Under the pieces are notes generated by a model. It ran no database searches, was not told the DNA's origin, and saw nothing but the letters and a program-made list of their open reading frames with translations. DNA of 14,449 bases from Loki-b32 sp048941605 (GTDB taxonomy: Archaea > Asgardarchaeota > Lokiarchaeia > Sigyniarchaeales > SOKP01): positions 1-14,449 of the forward strand of contig JBHLNL010000073.1 in NCBI GenBank assembly GCA_048941605.1. Reading direction: 5' to 3'. The translations under genes were made by a program, and so were the position numbers. Shown here one piece after another: positions 1-5,975 of the stretch; within the stretch, counting starts at the first letter, position 1, and every line of letters begins with the position of its first letter.

Positions 1-165
1 ATTTTAATATCTTACTTTTATTTATTTCTTTTTATTTTTATCTATATCTTATCTGACCATTAATACAAACTGAAATATTATTAATGATTAAGCTAAGAAA
101 AAATTTAAATTAAAATTATAACTTTGATTTATTGTCACCCTTAAAAGTGCTTAGATTTATTTATT
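1..165. other. AT-rich intergenic region, no gene seen
   Basis: No convincing coding frame or RNA was seen on either strand. The AT-rich stretch TTTAAATTAAAATTATAAC around 105-123 and the ATTTATTTATT just before the tRNA could contain the box A (TATA) promoter of the tRNA gene, but no single element stands out in such AT-rich sequence. Confidence 0.5.
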
Positions 166-195
166 GGAGAGGTTACCGAGTTTGGTCAATTAGGT

Positions 196-229
196 CTTTA
201 AATGTTCTTTAAGGGTCAAGACTATAGGT
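196..229 (+). other. Candidate non-canonical tRNA intron (between D arm and anticodon stem)
   Basis: Removing 34 nt here leaves AGGT-G-CTGGA, the expected join of D stem, base 26 and anticodon stem. The segment can fold by itself: 196-202 (CTTTAAA) pairs with 208-214 (TTTAAGG) around a 5-nt loop, with one wobble pair. Because TAGGT occurs at both ends, the cut could lie anywhere from 191/192 to 195/196. A textbook bulge-helix-bulge was not found by eye, so the exact processing is unresolved. Confidence 0.6.
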
Positions 230-247
230 GCTGGACTTAAGATCCAG

Positions 248-290
248 ATATCATAGCATTTGCTTTGGTAGGATAATGGCAAAGGCCTTC
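248..290 (+). other. Oversized variable region of tRNA-Leu, probable second intron
   Basis: Between the anticodon stem and the T arm lie 43 nt. TTTGC (259-263) can pair with GCAAA (279-283), giving a hairpin that could be the core of an inserted segment. Removing roughly 29 nt would give a normal class II variable arm, but I could not fix the boundaries. The alternative is an unusually long variable arm without splicing. Confidence 0.45.
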
Positions 291-315
291 GTGAGTTCGA
301 ATCTCACCCTCTCCA

Positions 316-535
316 CATCTTTTCTTATAGATAGAATTAATTCATTAAATACTGAGGCAGATTTGACATCATTATCGCATTTATTATCTGAGTATATTGA
401 TAAATTACTTAAACAACTTGCTCCAAATGATTTACTCAGCAGTATAAATTGGATTCAAAAAAAGCTCATTATAATCGTTGCATCTTTGCAATAATTGGAC
501 GAGACCCAAGATAAAAAATAGGTGATTCGAATTAC
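316..535 (+). other. Intergenic region after tRNA with possible gene remnant
   Basis: A reading frame on the plus strand stays open from inside the tRNA to a stop at 492-494. Its only usable early start (GTG at 228) lies inside the tRNA, so the frame as a whole cannot be a normal gene. The part after the tRNA encodes about 58 helical-looking residues rich in Leu and Ile. It might be a decayed small gene lacking its start. No function can be assigned. Confidence 0.25.
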
Positions 536-715
536 ATGGAAATAGAAAGAATAGCACGAAGTTATACTGACCTTAAACACAATTGTGATGAGCTAAAACA
601 TAATCTGAATAATTTGGATCTCACTACTTTACAACAAAAAGTCAGGAAATACTTTCGCAATAACATTATTTATACTTTATCAATTCTTAATTTACGTTCT
701 CTTCATTATATTTAA
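536..715 (+). CDS. Small hypothetical protein (59 aa)
   Basis: An ATG at 536 opens a 59-codon frame ending in TAA at 713-715. It is preceded by GGTGAT (521-526) at about 9 nt, which matches the archaeal anti-Shine-Dalgarno well and is the main reason to report it. The predicted peptide is mostly helical, charged in its first half (K, D, E, R, H) and hydrophobic towards its end (NIIYTLSILNL around residues 43-53). I do not recognise a family. It weakly resembles the end of the open frame just upstream (RNNIIYTLSIL against QKKLIIIVASL), which could mean two decayed copies of the same small gene. It may also be a chance ORF in AT-rich DNA. Confidence 0.3.
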   Translation: MEIERIARSYTDLKHNCDELKHNLNNLDLTTLQQKVRKYFRNNIIYTLSILNLRSLHYI

Positions 716-955
716 AATGATATCATTTGATAAAGAACTCTCTAGATATTACAATTCTACTTATTATAAAATCGATTTATTCTAAACCGAAAAAATACTG
801 AAATTTTTAAAATTGTAAAGCTAATTTGAATTTATCTTTTCATTTGTATATTTGATTGCATTATAATTTTCTTTAAAACCAGACTTCAGTTTCTTATCTA
901 ATTTGATTTTAGAGTTTCTCTTACAGAAAAGTTAAATATTGAATTCACATATATT
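716..955. other. AT-rich intergenic region
   Basis: Only a 22-codon frame (717-785) is seen, without support. Near the right end, TTAAATAT (932-939) is a fair TATA box for the next gene: transcription starting about 26 nt downstream would begin near its second ATG at 968. Confidence 0.4.
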
Positions 956-1411
956 ATGTTACTTAAGATGTCTAATTTCGATCGTGAACCTAATAATACA
1001 TTTTGGCTATGTTTACTATTTTGTTGTATAATAATCTTTAGCTTTATATGTCTAATACCCGGGCTTCTTTATTTTTTATTTTATTCTATAGTAAACTTTG
1101 TTTTATCAGTTCCAGGAGTTATAGGATTACTTGACGCACCTACTCTTATTTTCATTTTTCTTGTTGGATTCATAATAATAATTATTGGGATATTCTCATT
1201 ACTTCAAAAAGGAAAATCTGAAATATCAGATAAAATGGTTATTTGTCCTAGTTGTAAAATTACTTTAGAATCTTTAGAAAAGATTGGAACTTATCAATGT
1301 CCTGAATGCAAAAAAAAATTCAAAGCTAAATTAAATCATATTACATCGACCACGGGGGCTCTCGTCTCATCCCGACGGGTCATTTTCTATCAAAAAAAGA
1401 AGGAAAAATAA
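956..1411 (+). CDS. Two-TM membrane protein with cytoplasmic zinc ribbon
   Basis: The protein has up to 151 residues. Two long hydrophobic segments (about 16-43 and 62-84) are predicted membrane helices. After them comes a zinc-ribbon motif, CPSC (Cys97, Cys100) and CPEC (Cys115, Cys118), followed by a basic tail ending in KKKEK. Such small membrane-anchored zinc ribbons are common in archaea but their function is unknown. The ATG at 968 (giving MSNFD) may be the true start, since a TATA-like TTAAATAT at 932-939 would place transcription initiation close to it (leaderless mRNA) and no ribosome binding site precedes 956. The last 20 or so codons run through an unusually GC-rich segment, so the real C-terminus could be earlier or this end could overlap an RNA gene. 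Product class is inferred from topology and motifs only. Confidence 0.6.
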   Translation: MLLKMSNFDREPNNTFWLCLLFCCIIIFSFICLIPGLLYFLFYSIVNFVLSVPGVIGLLDAPTLIFIFLVGFIIIIIGIFSLLQKGKSEISDKMVICPSCKITLESLEKIGTYQCPECKKKFKAKLNHITSTTGALVSSRRVIFYQKKKEK

Positions 1412-1516
1412 ATGAAATCTAAGCTCAAGACCATGGTAGTTCTTCTATTGAGAGTAGCAGGCTAAATAGGTCGCCCGAAAGCTCCTTACGTACGCCCCTA
1501 CTTTAGGACAATTTGT
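1345..1516 (+). ncRNA. Candidate structured RNA in a GC-rich island
   Basis: This stretch is clearly richer in G and C than its surroundings and contains good hairpins. In the first, GACC-A-CGGG (1348-1356) pairs with CCCG-ACG-GGTC (1371-1381), where A1352 and 1375-1377 are unpaired. In the second, CTAAATAGG (1462-1470) pairs with CCTA-C-TTTAG (1497-1506) with a single bulged C. ACA follows at 1508-1510, one base after the second stem, as in H/ACA guide RNAs. AGTAG (1453-1457) could alternatively pair with CTACT (1498-1502). In AT-rich archaea, GC-rich islands often mark stable RNAs. The left part overlaps the 3' end of the preceding reading frame. The family is not recognised: tRNA, 5S, SRP and RNase P signature motifs were not found. 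Strand is assumed from the ACA position. Confidence 0.35.
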
Positions 1517-1609
1517 GCCAAAAATGTAAAAACTTAAATATTATACATGGAGTTATAAAAATTGCTAATTATTAATTCTAACAAAAAGTTATAGAGGGTA
1601 GAAAAAGTA

Positions 1610-1915
1610 ATGATTTTTATGGTTACCCAGTGGACTCCATATAATAAAACAGATGAGTGGTTTAAAGTATTTCAAGAAGTAAGAGGTAAATTTCCATCCT
1701 ACATAAAGAAATGGCAAACATTTGCGGTCGTTGATGAAGAACGAGGTATAAAGGGCTACAATATTATTATGGTCGAAAAAGGAAAGGGGGATGATGCAAT
1801 GATAGATATCGCGAATCTACTTGTTCCATTTTGGAAGATTGAAGGATTTTCGATGAAGATAGAAGTCCTAACTGGAATGCGAGATGCAATAAAATCTTTA
1901 GGTAAAGCCTTATAA
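1610..1915 (+). CDS. DUF3303-like small alpha/beta protein
   Basis: This 101-residue protein opens with a beta strand (MVTQWTP) followed by an amphipathic helix, a second strand pair (TFAVVDE, YNIIMVEKG), another helix and a final strand (MKIEVLTGM). That is the layout of the dimeric ferredoxin-like barrel found in DUF3303 and related small proteins. No catalytic residues are evident and no function is known. GAGGG in the region 1591-1600 lies about ten bases before ATG 1610 and supports that start; ATG 1619 is the alternative. It converges on a second protein of the same general fold at 2027-2338, and a run of ten T follows it at 1931-1940. The family call is from memory of the fold pattern. 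Confidence 0.6.
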   Translation: MIFMVTQWTPYNKTDEWFKVFQEVRGKFPSYIKKWQTFAVVDEERGIKGYNIIMVEKGKGDDAMIDIANLLVPFWKIEGFSMKIEVLTGMRDAIKSLGKAL

Positions 1916-1930
1916 ATTTAAAATTAATTC

Positions 1931-1940
1931 TTTTTTTTTT
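1931..1940 (+). terminator. T-run terminator
   Basis: Ten consecutive T residues lie 15 bases after the stop of the plus-strand gene, a typical archaeal intrinsic termination signal. Confidence 0.6.
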
Positions 1941-1986
1941 AATTGAGAGCCTCTGATTTTGTGATTATTGAATTTAACTTTTAAAG

Positions 1987-1996
1987 AAAAAAAAAA
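1987..1996 (-). terminator. T-run terminator (minus strand)
   Basis: Ten A on the plus strand form ten T on the minus strand, 30 bases beyond the stop of the minus-strand DUF3303-like gene. It faces the plus-strand terminator at 1931-1940. Confidence 0.6.
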
Positions 1997-2026
1997 GATT
2001 TAGAATTAAAAAATTAATTTGGATGA

Positions 2027-2338
2027 TTAATCTAGTTCCTTTTTTAATTTCATCACAAGAGGGAGAATTTTAGTAGCCTCCATAGCAGGTGTGGTCTTCA
2101 TAACCTTAATAAAACCTGGCTTAGCGATCCTCCACATACTTGAACCACGTGCCAATTGTTCTTCATTTTCAGCTTCTTCAATTGTGATACCCCACATATC
2201 AGAAGTGCTAATATACCATCCTATTTGTTTAACTCCTTCAACAGGATAAAGTTTCTTACTAATGAGCTTTTGTGCAATTTCAGCCATCTCTGAGGGATCA
2301 AAATCCGGATTTAATTCCCAATATGATATAAAAAGCAT
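2027..2338 (-). CDS. DUF3303-like small alpha/beta protein
   Basis: This 103-residue protein begins MLFISYWELNP and shows the pattern of DUF3303 family members: an N-terminal strand ending in a Trp and acidic residue, a helix (DPSEMAEIAQKLISKK), a strand with conserved Trp (QIGWYIST), a strand (WGITIEEAE), and a helix leading to a final strand (FIKVMKTTPAME). The family is predicted to form dimeric ferredoxin-like barrels; no reaction is known. GAGGT on the minus strand (2349-2353) lies ten bases before the ATG and fixes the start. It converges with the related gene at 1610-1915; the two differ enough in sequence to be old paralogues rather than a recent duplication. Confidence 0.7.
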   Translation of the reverse strand: MLFISYWELNPDFDPSEMAEIAQKLISKKLYPVEGVKQIGWYISTSDMWGITIEEAENEEQLARGSSMWRIAKPGFIKVMKTTPAMEATKILPLVMKLKKELD

Positions 2339-2466
2339 TTTGTTGATTACCTCACTATTATTAATTTTGGATTTACCGAAGTATAGATTTTTACTATACT
2401 GTATATTTCAATAATTTTTATTTTATATTTAACAATTTCTAAGTCTATAAGATACACAGAGCAAAA

Positions 2467-2474
2467 TTATAAAT
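2467..2474 (+). promoter_or_regulatory. TATA box upstream of longin-like gene
   Basis: TTATAAAT lies 39-46 bases before the ATG at 2513, consistent with transcription starting around 2497 and a short leader. This supports 2513, rather than 2646, as the original gene start. Confidence 0.45.
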
Positions 2475-2512
2475 AAAAAAGGTACTATTCAATATACATA
2501 GAAATCACAGTA

Positions 2513-2645
2513 ATGAGTAAGAATTCCAATTTCACAGTACCTTTCTTTAGCTTTATCAATTGAATATATTGTTATAACTCACAGGGAATCGAGAGAGGTT
2601 ATTTATTACAAAACAGTTGGTGATTTTGATCCAAATATACTTGAT
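2513..2645 (+). other. 5' part of the longin-like gene, out of frame with the rest
   Basis: ATG 2513 starts a frame reading MSKNSNFTVPFFSFIN before a TGA at 2561-2563. The next frame (+1) has no ATG, GTG or TTG between its stop at 2514 and 2646, yet from about 2559 it encodes a sequence that looks like the first beta hairpin of a longin domain (IEYIVITHRES, then EVIYYKT). Dropping one T from the TTTCTTT run at 2542-2548 joins the two as ...FTVPFLALSIEYIVITH.... The simplest reading is a one-base insertion, either real or a sequencing error. Confidence 0.5.
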
Positions 2646-3224
2646 ATGTTTCGAAGTTCAGTTCAATACGATATTTTGGATTTGCCTTTGGAAGAAGGAG
2701 GTATTGAACAAGCGACTCTTGAAGGAAAATATTTAATTACTCGAGCTGGAAAATTAGTCTGGATTACTTTAATTCTTAAATACAAACCTATTATATATTC
2801 AAGAGAAATTATAAAATTTTTAAGTAAATTATTTGAAAATCAATATGAGAGAGAAGTATGTGAATTATATACGCATTATCATGGAGATATTTCAATTTTT
2901 AAAAAGGATCCTTATTCTAGACAAAGTTTGGATAAAATAATAGAGGATCTTTTCCATTTATATTTGACTTTACCTTTTAAAATTGGTTCGATTAGAGGAA
3001 AAAAAATACCAGCTAAATCAAAAAAAATAATTCATTTTGCTAAGGCTCTTGCTCATAAAACAAAAGGCCATTTTTTATTAGAAAAATTATTTAATGAGGT
3101 ATATAAAGCTTTTAAATTTGAAAATGAGCAAATTGCTGAGTTGATCTATAGTTTGGTGGAAAAAGAGGTTTTTGTACCTCTTCCACAAGAGAAATCAAAA
3201 AAGAGATTTCCTTTGCATTTTTAA
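2646..3224 (+). CDS. Longin-like domain protein (N-terminus displaced by frameshift)
   Basis: As read from ATG 2646 the protein has 192 residues. The first half continues a longin or roadblock-like fold: a helix (DPNILDMFRS, starting just upstream), a strand pair around residues 24-45 (ATLEGKYLITRAGKLVWITLIL), then a helix ending FLSKLFENQYEREV. The second half (about 75-192) is helical and basic and is not recognised; it ends in a Lys/Arg-rich tail. Asgard archaea carry many longin-type proteins, thought to be partners of small GTPases in membrane trafficking-like processes; that role here is inference. No ribosome binding site precedes 2646, and starting there would remove the first hairpin of the domain. 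A one-T correction near 2545 would give a 236-residue protein from ATG 2513. If the shift is genuine, this may be a pseudogene. Confidence 0.55.
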   Translation: MFRSSVQYDILDLPLEEGGIEQATLEGKYLITRAGKLVWITLILKYKPIIYSREIIKFLSKLFENQYEREVCELYTHYHGDISIFKKDPYSRQSLDKIIEDLFHLYLTLPFKIGSIRGKKIPAKSKKIIHFAKALAHKTKGHFLLEKLFNEVYKAFKFENEQIAELIYSLVEKEVFVPLPQEKSKKRFPLHF

Positions 3225-3361
3225 AAATGATTTGTATTAGAGTTAAAATGCTTTAATCTTAAACCACACATTAATAGTAAGTTTAGAAAAAGAATTTAAA
3301 CTAAGCATACAATATTTTTACTAATCAAATTCAATTTAATAAGAAAAAAGGAGTAAAAGAA
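3225..3361. other. Intergenic region with promoter of the transglutaminase-like gene
   Basis: TTTAAACT (3295-3302) is a plausible TATA box, and AAGGAG (3348-3353) is a clear ribosome binding site 8 bases before ATG 3362. Nothing else was seen. Confidence 0.45.
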
Positions 3362-4630
3362 ATGAAATTAACCGAGATTATCGGATTGGAAGAAAAACAT
3401 GCAAAACTTTTAGAAAAAGAAGGAATATCAACTATTAAAGATTTGATTCCACTCACTAAAAGTGAAATTGGTAAACTTGCTAGAAAAATTGGTGTTGCAG
3501 TCAAAACCCTTGATACTTGGCAAGAACATGCAGATTTAATGCAAATTCAAGGTTTAGGACCTGAAATGGCTAATGCATTAAATCTTATTGGTATAGATTC
3601 TGTTAAAGAATTTGCCTATAGAAATCCCAAAAGTACAATAGAAAAATTAAAGCAATTAAAAAAAGATAATCCTAAAGTTCTCACAAAAGTTCCTTCCCAG
3701 AAAGAAGTTGAAAATTTGATTAAATTTGCCAAAGAAATTTCAGGCACTCCAGCTAAAAAACCAACAAAAAAAGAAGAACCTACGCCTTCAGCTATTCCTA
3801 AAATTGATTATGTACCCATCGAAGAATTTAAGGGAGATTATGGAGAATACGGAGCAGATTATTGGAATAATAAATGGGAAACTGCTCCAATAATTTACAC
3901 AGGTAGAGCACTAAGGGCAGAATCATACAAAAAGCAAATTGATGCAGATGTCAAGTCATTTATTAAAAAAGATGATGCTATCTTATGGCATGTTATTACT
4001 CAGGTTGGATTAAGGAGAGAAACACCTAATGAAACTGCTTTTGCTATTCAGAATTTCGTATGCAATTTCTTGAAGTATAAATATGATGATTTAACTGCAG
4101 AAGTACCCGAATTCTGGCTCTTTCCATTTGAATCAATACAATCCGAGATAGGAGACTGTGAAGATGGAGCTATTCTGATAGCAGCATTGTTGATAAATGC
4201 GGGTATTCCAAGTTGGCGTGTAAAAGTATGTGCTGCAGAAGTAATAGCTGACCCTATCTTCGCACCTTCAGATTCTGATGTAGGAGGGCATGCTTATTGT
4301 ATTTACCTCGCAGATAGACCCGATTCTGAACGCAAGCTTGAGTGGGTCATTTTAGATTGGTGCTACTTACAAGACCCCGAAATCCCAATCGAAAAAAAAC
4401 CTCTCGCTAGAGACGGTGGAACTGAGGGAGCTTATAAAGATGTTCTCTTTACGTTTAATGATGAATTTAGCTGGGCACAAACTGCTTTAGAAGTGAAGGA
4501 GAGAAGAATAAGTAATAATAGGACAACTTCCAAAGATGAAATAATAGCACCATTAGAAGATATTTTAAAACATTTAGCTAGCGATGAACTAGTTAAAGTC
4601 TTCAAAAAATACGGAATATATATTGAATAA
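3362..4630 (+). CDS. Helix-hairpin-helix / transglutaminase-like fusion protein
   Basis: The 422-residue protein has two parts. Residues 1-127 are an N-terminal helix-hairpin-helix region of the DUF4332 type, with IIGLEEKHAKLLEKEGI and IQGLGPEMANALNLIGI as two HhH units. A Lys/Pro-rich linker (about 128-147) leads to a transglutaminase-like cysteine protease domain (about 150-380). Its predicted catalytic triad is Cys266 in GDCEDGA, His310 in GGHAYCIY and Asp332 in WVILDW, all in the standard order and context. The family includes peptidases and peptide crosslinkers of the papain-like fold. There is no signal peptide, so it should act inside the cell; the HhH part suggests nucleic-acid or protein binding. 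A 35-residue helical tail follows. AAGGAG (3348-3353) sets the start. The substrate is unknown and the combination is unusual. Confidence 0.8.
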   Translation: MKLTEIIGLEEKHAKLLEKEGISTIKDLIPLTKSEIGKLARKIGVAVKTLDTWQEHADLMQIQGLGPEMANALNLIGIDSVKEFAYRNPKSTIEKLKQLKKDNPKVLTKVPSQKEVENLIKFAKEISGTPAKKPTKKEEPTPSAIPKIDYVPIEEFKGDYGEYGADYWNNKWETAPIIYTGRALRAESYKKQIDADVKSFIKKDDAILWHVITQVGLRRETPNETAFAIQNFVCNFLKYKYDDLTAEVPEFWLFPFESIQSEIGDCEDGAILIAALLINAGIPSWRVKVCAAEVIADPIFAPSDSDVGGHAYCIYLADRPDSERKLEWVILDWCYLQDPEIPIEKKPLARDGGTEGAYKDVLFTFNDEFSWAQTALEVKERRISNNRTTSKDEIIAPLEDILKHLASDELVKVFKKYGIYIE

Positions 4631-4644
4631 TAAAGTAGATAATA

Positions 4645-4652
4645 TTTTTTTT
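4645..4652 (+). terminator. T-run terminator
   Basis: Eight T residues follow the stop of the transglutaminase-like gene, between it and the convergent PadR gene. Confidence 0.5.
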
Positions 4653-4657
4653 AAATT

Positions 4658-5284
4658 TTATTTATTTTCTGTTCCTTCGAAAAGAGATTTGCCACATTCA
4701 GGGCAATAAGCAACTTCTCGTCCAATTTCAGCACCACAATTATTACAAGTTGTTTTATATAAGAGTGTTGGAGGAATATTTTGCATTACTCTTTTAAGAG
4801 TTTCACTAAGAACATTTTGAATTTCTACGATTTTTTCGCTCTGTTCTTTACTAGGAAATGAACGAATAAATATAGAGGAGAGTTCTACTAAGAAATTCTC
4901 AACAAACTTTAGTTGATCGTAGTAATTTTTATTTACCTTAAATTTTAATATTTCATTCCCTGCTTCAGTTAAAGAATAAACCTTTTTTATTGGTCCTATT
5001 GGACTTTTTACTTTTTGTGCTTTTAAAAATCCATCTTTTTCCAATTTTCTCAATATTGGATATATGGTGCCAGATTGTGCTTCCCACGTTCCTGCGAAAC
5101 TTCTATTCAGATTCTTTATTAAATCATAACCAGAAAGCTGCTTGCTATTGAAAATCGTCTCAATTATGGTAAATTCGAGTGGGGTTAGTTTATTTTTAAG
5201 AAGCCCGTCAAAAATTTCTTTTTTAGCATAAGAACTCAATTCTTCAATATCTTCTTCAAGATCTAAAAATTTTCCTAACCACAT
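4658..5284 (-). CDS. PadR-family transcriptional regulator with C-terminal zinc ribbon
   Basis: The 208-residue protein has a PadR winged helix-turn-helix at about 33-115: LTPLEFTIIETI, SGYDLIKNL, a recognition region with SGTIYPILRKLEKDGFL, and the wing ending in KKVYSLTEAGNEIL. A helical segment (about 118-170) resembles the dimerisation region. It ends in a zinc ribbon with Cys180, Cys183, Cys194 and Cys197 (CNNCG and CPECG), which is not part of classical PadR proteins. PadR regulators usually repress their own operon and respond to small molecules or membrane stress; that is family knowledge. The gene starts 2 nt after the stop of the 2TM membrane protein, so the two are co-transcribed and probably functionally linked. 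The N-terminal 30 residues are acidic and helical. Confidence 0.88.
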   Translation of the reverse strand: MWLGKFLDLEEDIEELSSYAKKEIFDGLLKNKLTPLEFTIIETIFNSKQLSGYDLIKNLNRSFAGTWEAQSGTIYPILRKLEKDGFLKAQKVKSPIGPIKKVYSLTEAGNEILKFKVNKNYYDQLKFVENFLVELSSIFIRSFPSKEQSEKIVEIQNVLSETLKRVMQNIPPTLLYKTTCNNCGAEIGREVAYCPECGKSLFEGTENK

Positions 5285-5286
5285 TA

Positions 5287-5808
5287 TCAGTTTTTCCTAA
5301 TCTTTCTTTCTTCTTTTTTCCTCATTTTTTCTAATTCTTTCTCAATGGCATGTTCTTTTCTTGATGTAAATATCCCCCCTCCTTTAGCTTTTCCACTAAA
5401 ATATTGTATATAAAGTATTATATGTAATACAACAGCAGCACCCCAAAAGATAGAAGGAAAAATAACCCAATAATAAACAGGAAATGTTATAAAATTGATG
5501 ATAAAAAGGAAAAGCATAACAGAAATATATGATGTTAAATGATATATTACTCCACGTTTAGCCATTGGATAAACACCTTTAGCATATAAAAAGTATGATA
5601 AGGTATGCATAGTAAGTCCTACTAACCATGAGAAAAGGGGGAAAAAAAACCATAACAATTCGGGTGAAAAGAATAAATTTACTAAAAAAAGTAAGATATT
5701 AATTAAGATATAAACTGATATATGGATTCTCACAGAAAACCTAAAACTTACTTTCTGAGCTGCAATTTTTCTCAAACTTTCCTCAGAAAATGCATTATTT
5801 TCATTCAT
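5287..5808 (-). CDS. Membrane protein with two 2TM domains
   Basis: The 173-residue protein contains two copies of a 2TM-type unit (PF13239-like). The first (about 15-77) has KVSFRFSVRIHISVYILIN followed by LLWFFFPLFSWLVGLTMH. The second (about 82-137) has KRGVIYHLTSYISVMLF followed by YYWVIFPSIFWGAAVVLH. Each has a His before the first helix and an aromatic-rich turn before the second, so four membrane helices are predicted. A basic, charged tail (about 139-173, rich in Lys, Arg, Glu) should lie in the cytoplasm. 2TM domains accompany regulators in bacteria and archaea; no biochemical activity is established. It is the first gene of an operon with the PadR regulator, which probably controls it. 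GATGA precedes the ATG by a few bases on the minus strand, a weak ribosome binding site. Confidence 0.82.
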   Translation of the reverse strand: MNENNAFSEESLRKIAAQKVSFRFSVRIHISVYILINILLFLVNLFFSPELLWFFFPLFSWLVGLTMHTLSYFLYAKGVYPMAKRGVIYHLTSYISVMLFLFIINFITFPVYYWVIFPSIFWGAAVVLHIILYIQYFSGKAKGGGIFTSRKEHAIEKELEKMRKKEERKIRKN

Positions 5809-5840
5809 ATTTCATCAAAATATTTGGGAAATCTAAAGTT

Positions 5841-5856
5841 TAATGCTTATACATTA
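5841..5856. promoter_or_regulatory. Candidate PadR operator
   Basis: TAATG and CATTA form a perfect inverted repeat around a 6-bp centre (CTTATA). It sits 33-48 bases before the 2TM gene start on the minus strand, close to the transcription start expected from the TATATATA at 5873-5880. A repressor bound here would block initiation. PadR proteins bind palindromes of this type with A/T-rich half-sites, but assignment to this regulator is inference. Confidence 0.4.
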
Positions 5857-5871
5857 CTAAAGTAAATTGCT

Positions 5872-5881
5872 GTATATATAC
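5872..5881 (-). promoter_or_regulatory. TATA box of the 2TM/PadR operon
   Basis: GTATATATAC lies about 26 bases upstream of the candidate operator's centre, the spacing expected between TATA box and transcription start in archaea. Being palindromic, it does not itself show direction. Confidence 0.4.
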
Positions 5882-5975
5882 TTGTTTATTCTACATACCA
5901 AATAATGAGTAGAGGGAACTTGAAACCTTTAAAATTGCATCTATAGCAATTTATTATTGTATAAATTTTAATGAT

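Larger units (their letters stand above)
166..315 (+). tRNA. tRNA-Leu (anticodon UAA) with extra internal segments
   Basis: All four tRNA arms can be assigned. The acceptor stem is GGAGAGG (166-172) with CCTCTCC (308-314) and discriminator A315. The D arm is ACC (175-177) with GGT (193-195). The anticodon stem is CTGGA (231-235) with TCCAG (243-247) around loop CTTAAGA, anticodon TAA at 238-240. The T arm is GTGAG (291-295), loop TTCGAAT, CTCAC (303-307). CCA is not encoded. Two stretches do not fit a mature tRNA. Between the D arm and the anticodon stem there are 35 nt where one is expected; the extra 34 nt lie between two copies of TAGGT (191-195 and 225-229), so the splice point is ambiguous. 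The variable region (248-290) is 43 nt against about 14 in archaeal tRNA-Leu. Both are best explained as introns at non-canonical sites, which archaea can remove with their splicing endonuclease. Leucine identity is secure; the exact intron ends are not. Confidence 0.88.

Noticed and set aside
228..494. An 88-codon frame starting with GTG at 228
   Set aside because: The start and the first 29 codons lie inside the tRNA-Leu gene; only the part beyond the tRNA was kept, as a possible remnant.
1471..1500. Resemblance to group II intron domain V (CGAAAG followed by ACGTACG)
   Set aside because: The bases do not form the 34-nt hairpin with a GAAA tetraloop, and there is no reverse transcriptase or other intron domain nearby.
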